Source: Spirosoma telluris (GTDB lineage: Bacteria > Bacteroidota > Bacteroidia > Cytophagales > Spirosomataceae). Taken from it: a stretch of 64,000 bases of DNA. The DNA lies in the NCBI GenBank assembly GCA_003259005.1, contig QLII01000001.1:744001-808000 (forward strand), read 5' to 3'. Made by a program: the position numbers and the translations under genes. The notes below the pieces were generated by a model, which was given only the letters and a program-made list of their open reading frames with translations, had not been told where the DNA came from and did no database searches. Below, one piece after another: positions 57,620-64,000 of the stretch (its first letter is position 1; the number at the start of each line of letters is the position of its first letter).

Positions 57620-58865
57620 ATGGAAAACTACACCTATACAGCCATAGACCGCTTTCTGCGCTACGTTCAGATTGACACGCAGTCGGACCCACAATCGACT
57701 TCGAATCCGAGTACCGAAAAGCAGAAAGACCTTAGCCGGGTATTGGTTCAGGAGTTGCAGGAGATGGGAATTACCGATGCTGAACTCGACCAGTGGGGTT
57801 ACGTATATGCAACGATTCCAGCCAATACCGATAAGACAACGGTGCCAACCATTTGTTTCTGTTCGCACGTCGATACGTCACCTGATGTGACCGGTGCGGG
57901 CGTGAAGCCGATAATTCATCAACATTGGAACGGTGCCGATATAGTGCTCCCTGATGATGTATCGGAGGTTATTCGGGTGACCGATCACCCTGATTTGCAG
58001 TATCAGCTAGGCAATGACATCATTACCGCCAGTGGAACTACCTTGTTGGGAGCCGATAACAAAGCTGGTGTAGCCGAAATAATGGATGCGGCTAATTACC
58101 TCCTAATGCACCCGGAGATTAAGCATGGTCGAATTCGCTTACTGTTCACGCCCGACGAAGAGATAGGGCGTGGTACTGAAAAAGTAGACATCCAAAAACT
58201 TGGTGCCGATTTTGGCTATACCATCGACGGTGAAGCACTCGGAACCCTCGAAGACGAAACCTTTTCTGCCGACGCTGTTAAAATCACGATTCAGGGGTAA
58301 GTACCCACCCCGGGTTTGCAAAGGGAAAGCTCGAAAATGCGTTGAAAATTGCAGCTGATTTGCTGGCTAGTTTACCCAAAAACGCACTTTCGCCCGAAAC
58401 GACGGAAGCTAAAGAGGGCTTTGTTCACCCAACGCGTATGGAAGGTAATCAAGATCAGGCCATTCTGGAATTCATCATCCGGGACTTTACCGAAGTTGGG
58501 TTGCAGGAAAAAGAAACGTACCTCCAAAACGTACTGAATGACGTACTGAACACCTATCCAGGGTCATCGGCGCAATTGATTGTCAAAGAGCAATACCGGA
58601 ACATGAAAGATGTACTGGATCAGCACCCGTCTGTAGTTGATAATGCGCTTGAAGCCATTCGCCGGGCGGGGTTATCGGCCCAGCGTCGTAGTATCCGGGC
58701 GGAACAGACGGATCGCGGCTATCGTTTATGGGGTTGCCTTGTCCCAATATTTTTGCCGGAGAGCACGCGTTTCACTCCCGCCTGGAGTGGGTTTCTGTGC
58801 AGGATATGCAAAAGGCCGTTGAGGTAATTGTCAATGTAGCGCAGGTGTGGGAAGAGCGAAGTTGA
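57620..58865 (+). CDS. pepT: Tripeptide aminopeptidase PepT (two frame breaks)
   Basis: M20B zinc peptidase. [16 protein letters not shown] (His, Asp), [15 protein letters not shown] (bridging Asp), [13 protein letters not shown] (Glu-Glu) and, after repair, [13 protein letters not shown] (last His ligand) are visible. Breaks at G4 58294-58297 and G3 58697-58699, each one base. About 416 residues. Cleaves N-terminal residues of tripeptides in the cytoplasm. The IS630 copy 2 inserted 45 bases downstream. Confidence 0.92.
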
Positions 58866-58909
58866 TTGTCACCCGTTGAACAGATCCCGGAATAATCTAC
58901 CCGACTCTA

Positions 58910-60098
58910 GTGTTTTGACTTTTTGTGTCTGACGGGTATTTTTGAGGTAAACCTTGTACGCCCTCTATGAAAAAGTACCATGTCACCTTGACCGATCAAG
59001 AACGCCAGCACTTACAGGCTATCATTGCCAAACGCAATGCCAAGAGTCAGGCCGTTAAACGAGCTTATGTCTTGTTGGCTGCCGATGAGAACCAACCTGA
59101 CTGGCTGAAAGATCAACACATTAAAAGCACCTATCAGGTTAGTATTCGTAGCATTGAACGCCTACGGGAGCGCTTTGTAGAAGATGGTTTCGAGTTTGCC
59201 CTCAATGGTAAAAAGCGCGAAAAGTATAAAGATGTCGTTTTTGATGGCGGAGTAGAGGCTCATCTGATTGCGCTACGGTGTAGTAATCCACCGGCTGGAT
59301 ATGCACACTGGACAGTACGTTTATTAGCCCAGAAAATGATCGAATTGAACTATGTCGAAACAATTGGTCGAGAGACGGTGCGCAAGATGCTGAAAAAAAC
59401 AAGCTTAAGCCCTGGCGGGTCAAGTCGTGGGTAATCCCCGAAGCCTCTGCCGAATTTGTCTGCCAGATGGAAGAGGTACTGGATGTATACCAGCGTCCAT
59501 TTGACCAGAAACGGCCAATTGTATGCCTGGACGAAGCCCGTCGGCAATTAGTTAGCGAGACCCATCTGGGTTTCACAGATAAAAACGGCGTTGACCATGT
59601 TGATTATGAGTACAAACGAGAGGGTGTCGTGGAGATCTTTATGGTCGCTCAGCCCTTGGCTGGGCAGCGGCAGGTGGTGGTCACCCAGAGTCATAACAGC
59701 ATCGAATGGGCGAAGGTAGTGGGCCGTATTGTGGAAGAATGGTATACGGATGCGGACCGGATCACCTTGGTACAGGACAACTTATCGGCTCACCGAAAAG
59801 CAGCCTTGTATGAGGTATTTGAGCCAAAACGGGCGCGCACTATCCTGCAAAAGATTGACTTTGTCTATACACCTAAGCATGGCTCCTGGCTGAACGTAGC
59901 TGAAATTGAATTAAGCATCCTAACCCGCCAAGGCTTAACGCATCGGGTAGCCAGCCAGGCCGAGTTCGATCAGCAAGTACAGGCTTGGGTAAGCCAACGA
60001 AATGATAAATTGGCCAAAGTAGACTGGCAGTTTACAGCGGAGGATGCCCGAATTAAACTAAAACGGCTTTACCCGTCAACGATTGAGAGTTAAAACAC
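58910..60098 (+). mobile_element. Second IS630-family element, 1189 bp
   Basis: TA at 58908-58909 and 60099-60100. Inverted repeats GTGTTTTGACT and GTGTTTTAACT with a second conserved block TGACGGGTA, 21 of 29 overall. It differs clearly in sequence from the element at 20764 and so belongs to another IS630 subgroup. Confidence 0.88.
58967..60093 (+). CDS. IS630-family transposase, two frames with -1 shift at A7
   Basis: First frame: HTH region (STYQVSIRSIERLRERFVEDG). Second: DDE part with IVCLDEARRQL, TLVQDNLSAHRKAALYE and TPKHGSWLNVAEIELSIL. The switch is at A7 59393-59399; re-reading one A gives NKLKPWRVKSWVIPE. Either programmed -1 frameshifting, known for many IS, or a missing A. About 375 residues if fused. 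Confidence 0.9.
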
Positions 60099-60159
60099 TA
60101 GTGATAATTTAATAGAAAAAGATGTTACTTTGGTGTAAATCAGCAAGTACAAACCAATT

Positions 60160-60381
60160 ATGGACGCTTTTGTCTTAAAGAAATACGAGTCATTGCCAGA
60201 CGATCTCCAGAAAGAAGTTATCGACTTTATTGACTTTTTGGGGAGCAAATACAAGCAGCAAATGGCTAGTTCTGTGCCACTTGCTCAAAAACGAGCTTCA
60301 CTTTTTGGAAACGCTAAAGGATTAATTACCATTCTTCCCGGATTTGACGATGTTCCAGAAGGATTTGAGGATTATCAATAA
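60160..60381 (+). CDS. DUF2281-type antitoxin
   Basis: 73 residues: MDAFVLKKYESLPDDLQKEVIDFIDFLGSKYK is the DUF2281 start, with a C-terminal GNAKGLITILPGFDDVPEGFEDY tail that probably blocks the toxin. Its stop overlaps the toxin ATG by one base (TAATG). Confidence 0.88.
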   Translation: MDAFVLKKYESLPDDLQKEVIDFIDFLGSKYKQQMASSVPLAQKRASLFGNAKGLITILPGFDDVPEGFEDYQ

Positions 60382-60763
60382 TGGATTATATTATTGACAC
60401 CCAGGTTTTTATTTGGCATGCGACAGGCGATCAAAATTGAGTTATAAGGCAAAGCAACTCATTGAATCTAATAACACTTGCTGGATTAGTATTGCCAGTA
60501 TCTGGGAGATGGCAATCAAGCATAAATTGGGTAATCTGGCATTTGCGAAACCGTTTGATGAATTGATTCGTGAGCAGATTGCTTTATATGATTACAAAAT
60601 TTATCCCATTGAGTTGCGTCATACATTTCTTCTTAGTCATTTAGAACAGCACCATAAAGACCCATTCGACAGATTGATTATTGCACAATCAATAGTTGAC
60701 GCTATTCCGGTTATAAGTGTCGATGCTGCATTTGATCTTTATCCTGTTAATCGAATCTGGTAA
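60381..60763 (+). CDS. PIN-domain toxin (VapC-like), one frameshift
   Basis: MDYIIDTQVFIWHATGDQ has the first PIN Asp; ISIASIWEMAIKHKLGNL the Glu; DPFDRLIIAQSIVDAIPVISVDAAFD the last Asp residues. The frame breaks at A4 60433-60436; one A gives QKLSYKAKQLIESN. About 127 residues. A ribonuclease toxin whose antitoxin precedes it. Confidence 0.88.
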
Positions 60764-60767
60764 TGCA

Positions 60768-61403
60768 ATGGCCGAGAAAAGCCAAAATTTTATGTTGTCT
60801 GGCAGGGTCGGAAACCAGGTGTTTACGACAGTTGGGACGAAGCCAAAGCCCAGACTAATGGGTTTGCTAAGCCGCTTTTCAAGTCATTCGACAGTAAACC
60901 TGCTGCGCTTAAAGCGTTCAAAGACAAACCCACGTTCATATTGGTCAGGCACCTAAACCCGCGGGTAAACAGGGGAAATTAGACGGCCTGGTAGGTTTGC
61001 CCATTCAGGATAGCCTAGTTGTCGATGCCGCCTGGAACACCGCAACCGGCGACATGGAATACCAGGGCATTTATCTGGCCACCAAGCAAAAACTGTTTTT
61101 AAAAGGCCCTTTCTTCGATGGGACGAATAACATCGGCGAGTTTCTGGCCATTGTTCACGCCCTGGCATTACTACATCAAAAAAATAGCAATATTCCGGTG
61201 TACTCCGATTCGCGAACGGCAATTGGGTGGGTTCAGAAGAAAAAAGCGAATACCAAACTCGAAGAAACCGCCCGCAACGCCGAACTCTTCGAGCTACTCG
61301 ATCGGGCCGAAACCTGGCTTAAACCCACCGGTTTGCTAATCCAGTGCTAAAATGGGAAACCACGGTCTGGGGCGAAAATCCAGCGGATTTTGGCAGGAAG
61401 TAA
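60768..61403 (+). CDS. rnhA: Ribonuclease HI with viroplasmin N-terminal domain (three frame breaks)
   Basis: After repair MAEKKPKFYVVWQGRKPGVY is the RNase H1 hybrid-binding (viroplasmin) domain. Catalytic domain: SLVVDAAWNTATGDMEYQGI, NNIGEFLAIVHALALL (Glu), VYSDSRTAIGWV (Asp). Breaks at A4 60777-60780, near 60943 and near 61330, each one base. About 212 residues. Removes RNA from RNA-DNA hybrids. Confidence 0.88.
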
Positions 61404-61408
61404 GTTAT

Positions 61409-61522
61409 AACCAGGATTTTTATGATTTAATTGATAAACATGATTTTGTCTTTAGAGAAATTCTGGTTCTATAAGTGATATTAAAATCAAAGTCGGTCAG
61501 TAATATCATAAAAATCCTGGTT
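61409..61522. repeat. Long word-type inverted repeat with 18-bp perfect outer stem
   Basis: AACCAGGATTTTTATGAT (61409-61426) is the exact complement of 61505-61522; inner parts pair loosely. It fills the gap between rnhA and trmN6. The same word occurs at 9182 and 53032. Confidence 0.85.
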
Positions 61523-61526
61523 CACG

Positions 61527-62254
61527 TTGTTTTCGTTCAAGCAATTCACTATTCAGCAAGATCGCACGGCCATGAAGGTCTGCACAGATGCCTGCGTGTT
61601 GGGAGCCTATGCGGATGTTGGATTGGGCGGGCGTGTGTTGGATATTGGTACGGGTACGGGTTTATTGGCCTTAATGGCTGCGCAACGGAACCCGACTGCA
61701 ACGATTGATGCCGTTGAAGTCGATGAGGCCGCGTTTGGGCAGGCAACGGAAAATGTACTTGCCAGCCCGTTTGCAGAGCGAGTGGCAGTAGTTCATCAGC
61801 GCATTCAGGACTTTGGTGATGCGCGTATCTACAACCGGATACTAACCAATCCGCCGTTTTACACGAACCACCTTCGTTCGCCCGATGCGGCTGCGAATCG
61901 GGCTCTGCATACCGGTGAATTACCCTTTGCGGAACTGATTGAGGCCGTTGTCCGGTTGATGAAATCAGATGGGCAATGGTGGGTTTTGCTACCACCTTAT
62001 GAAACCGGGAAACTAGCTGAATTGGCCAGAGCGATTGGTTTAAACCCATTTAAGCGACTTTTACTCAAACACAATGCGCAAAAGCCTGTTTTTCGGGTGA
62101 TAACCGGTTTCTCGTTCGGGTTAGTCAACTCAACGAAGAAACAATGTTTATTTACGAAACCAGCGAACGAACTCAGCCGGGTGAGAAACAGCCTAAAGAG
62201 ACGTATACGTCAGAATTTCGAGCGTTGCTTCGCGATTTTTACCTGATTTTCTGA
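61527..62254 (+). CDS. tRNA1(Val) A37 N6-methyltransferase-like (TrmN6/YfiC), one late frameshift
   Basis: Start TTG 61527 (MFSFKQFTIQQDRTAMKVCTDACVLGAYA). SAM motif GRVLDIGTGTGLLALMA and catalytic ILTNPPFYTN are intact. The frame breaks near 62117; repair gives SQLNEETMFIYETSE and the end ALLRDFYLIF at 62254. About 243 residues. It methylates tRNA1(Val) in E. coli; substrate here inferred. Confidence 0.88.
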
Positions 62255-62321
62255 AAACTCTGCGACCTTTGCAATAATCGTTGCGCACATTGCCAATAAG
62301 CCGGTGCGTTTTAGGAAAAAT

Positions 62322-63317
62322 ATGCCAGAATTGCTTCAACTGACCGTTCTAATTCCACTCTACAACGAAGATGAGTCGCTGCCTGAATTGCACGACTGGA
62401 TCGTGCGGGTGGTGACAGAACATCAGTTTACCTATGAAATCCTGTTCGTTGATGATGGCAGCACCGATGATTCGTGGGCTGTTATTGAACGACTGGCGAG
62501 CACAAATCCAGCTGTACGAGGTATTCGGTTTAACCGGAATTATGGTAAAACGGCGGCTCTACAAACCGGCTTTCAGGCTGTACGTGGTCAGGTTGTCATT
62601 ACAATGGATGCCGATTTGCAGGACAGTCCCGACGAAATTCCGGAATTGTACCGTATGATTACCGAAGGGAAATACGATCTTGTTTCAGGCTGGAAACAGA
62701 AACGATATGATCCCATTACGAAGACCCTGCCAACGAAACTCTTTAATTCGGTATCCCGCTGGATTTCGGGCGTGCCCCTGCATGATTTTAACTGCGGTCT
62801 GAAAGCGTATCGCCAGAAAGTCGTGAAAACGATTGCGCCAACGCTGTATGGGGACATGCACCGTAACCTGCCGATTGTAGCCAACTGGAACGGCTTTGGA
62901 AAGATTGGCGAGAAGGTGGTTCAGCATCGGGCGCGCAAATACGGAACTACGAAATTTGGCCTGGAGCGCTTTGTCAATGGTTTTCTGGACGTACTGGTCA
63001 TAGCCTTCGTTCAAAAATTCAGTAAGCGACCCATGCACTTTTTTGGTACGTTTGGAACCTTGTCGTTTTTTGTCGGTACGGTTCTGGCCGTATGGCTGAT
63101 CGTAGACAAACTGATTAATATTGCGCAGGGGGTTAAATTTCGAAATGCTACCGATAACCCACTGTTCTATTTTGGTTTAGTAGCGATAATCCTGGGCGTC
63201 CAGTTGTTCCTGGCGGGATTTCTGGGCGAAATGCTGGTTCGGCAGTCGCTGGGTAAATCGAGTGATTCGCAGGTTGCCGAGCGTATCGGTTTTTCAGAAC
63301 AAAACGTGTCGATCTAA
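62322..63317 (+). CDS. Family 2 glycosyltransferase, DPM1/GtrB-like
   Basis: About 331 residues from MPELLQLTVLIPLYNEDESLPEL. GT2 motifs: FVDDGSTDDSW and TMDADLQDSPDEIPE (DxD); LHDFNCGLKAYR and FNRNYGKTAALQTGF. Two C-terminal membrane helices (FFVGTVLAVWLIVD and FGLVAIILGVQLFLAGFLGEML) place it at the inner membrane. Transfers a sugar to a polyprenyl phosphate. Confidence 0.92.
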   Translation: MPELLQLTVLIPLYNEDESLPELHDWIVRVVTEHQFTYEILFVDDGSTDDSWAVIERLASTNPAVRGIRFNRNYGKTAALQTGFQAVRGQVVITMDADLQDSPDEIPELYRMITEGKYDLVSGWKQKRYDPITKTLPTKLFNSVSRWISGVPLHDFNCGLKAYRQKVVKTIAPTLYGDMHRNLPIVANWNGFGKIGEKVVQHRARKYGTTKFGLERFVNGFLDVLVIAFVQKFSKRPMHFFGTFGTLSFFVGTVLAVWLIVDKLINIAQGVKFRNATDNPLFYFGLVAIILGVQLFLAGFLGEMLVRQSLGKSSDSQVAERIGFSEQNVSI

Positions 63318-63365
63318 AGTCGACGTTTATGTATAAATAAATAACAACTTCTCTAGTAAAAAGCA

Positions 63366-63966
63366 ATGAAGAGTAATTTTAAGGCCCACCCATGGCATGG
63401 TATTCCAATAGGCGAATTAGCGCCAAAGCAAGTGACCTGCTTTATCGAGATTGTACCGACTGATACTGTTAAATACGAAATTGATAAAACAACGGGCTAC
63501 CTCAAAATCGACCGCCCCAGCAATACTCCAATGTACTTCCTGCGCTGTATGGTTTTATCCCACAAACGTACTGTGGCGATCAGATTGCCAAACTTGCCAG
63601 TGATAAATCGGGCCGTGTTGTTGAAATGGGCGATGGTGACCCCTCGACATCTGCGTACTGACCGAGCGAGAGATTACCCATGGTGACCTGATCCTGCAAG
63701 CTATCCCCATTGGTGGTTTTCGGCTTATCGACAAAGGGGAAGCCGATGATAAAATCATTGCTGTCCTGAAAGGTGACGCCATGTACGGTCAATATACCGA
63801 ACTGGGCCAACTACCCGAAGCTGTCGTAAAACGGTTACGCCACTACTTCCTGACCTACAAAAACCTGCCCGAAGAACCTGCCGTTATGGAGCTGGCGAAT
63901 ATCTATGGTCAGGCCGAAGCCTGGGAAGTTATTCAAACGTCGATCAATGATTATAAGCTGATGTAA
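63366..63966 (+). CDS. ppa: Inorganic pyrophosphatase (two frame breaks)
   Basis: After repair FIEIVPTDTVKYEIDKTTGY, YSNVLPALYGFIPQTYCGDQ, VEMGDGDPLDICVLTEREI and KIIAVLKGDAMYGQYTELGQ are the family I Ppase core with Asp ligands. Breaks at C4 63515-63518 and C4 63640-63643, each one base. About 200 residues. Hydrolyses pyrophosphate; normally essential, which argues that the breaks are consensus errors. Confidence 0.92.
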
Positions 63967-64000
63967 TAAGAAGACCATTCGTCCGCTTTTTTTTACACTT

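Noticed and set aside
1..64000. tRNA, rRNA or riboswitch genes
   Set aside because: No cloverleaf, rRNA core or known riboswitch consensus was recognised by eye; a covariance-model search would be needed to exclude small RNAs.

Overview
The window looks like a chromosome segment of a Bacteroidota bacterium of the Cytophagales, most like Spirosoma or a close relative. Pointers are the type IX secretion C-terminal domains, TAnnTTTG-type promoter candidates instead of E. coli -10 boxes, weak Shine-Dalgarno sequences, eukaryote-like glutamine synthetase II beside GSIII, MauG-type cytochrome c peroxidase lipoproteins and moderate GC. This assignment is inference from protein content. No rRNA, tRNA or CRISPR array was seen.

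Layout. 0-5.2 kb: sugar-acid catabolism operon (DapA-family end, PdxA2-like dehydrogenase, DUF1537 kinase, sodium/solute symporter, secreted TIM-barrel isomerase). 5.2-9.2 kb: glycosidase remnants around a REP-associated tyrosine transposase with its two REP hairpins, then a GH2 beta-galactosidase. 9.2-18.1 kb: a phospho-signalling cassette (FHA-transmembrane-trypsin protease, Ser/Thr kinase, PP2C phosphatase, second Ser/Thr kinase, outer-membrane barrel), with a divergent TPR histidine kinase. 18.1-23.4 kb: accessory genes, an AT-rich orphan gene, an IS630 element, ArsR/SRPBCC pair, ssb. 23.5-28.9 kb: SGNH hydrolase, RhlE helicase, SDR, PhyH dioxygenase, barrel protein. 28.9-33 kb: a gene graveyard with nonsense mutations. 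33-44.9 kb: mostly housekeeping (PAP2, barrel protein, NADAR, nuoH, asnS, sixA, xerD, aroQ, aminotransferases, marC). 45-53 kb: GSII and GSIII flanking type IX secretion substrates and insertion remnants. 53-64 kb: M28 peptidase, cytochrome c peroxidase, MazG-like, pepT, a second IS630 element, a PIN toxin-antitoxin pair, RNase HI, TrmN6, GT2 and ppa.

Two patterns run through the whole window. First, about 40 reading-frame breaks, nearly all explained by ONE MISSING BASE and usually in a short homopolymer (G4/G5, C4/C5, A6, T4), hit even genes expected to be essential such as asnS and ppa. This strongly suggests residual sequencing or consensus error, so I give such genes their full span and mark the break. 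A smaller set (31.3-32.7 kb) carries in-frame stop substitutions and is really decayed.

Second, many gene borders carry a long inverted repeat made of short repeated words (such as GATTCTTT, AATGAATAATG, AGAGTGAAA). Each locus has different words but the same architecture, and arms reach 33 bp perfect. They sit at convergent, tandem and divergent borders and often supply stop codons, C-terminal residues or signal-peptide-proximal codons. With the FHA-protease/kinase cassette, these are the most promising items for follow-up.
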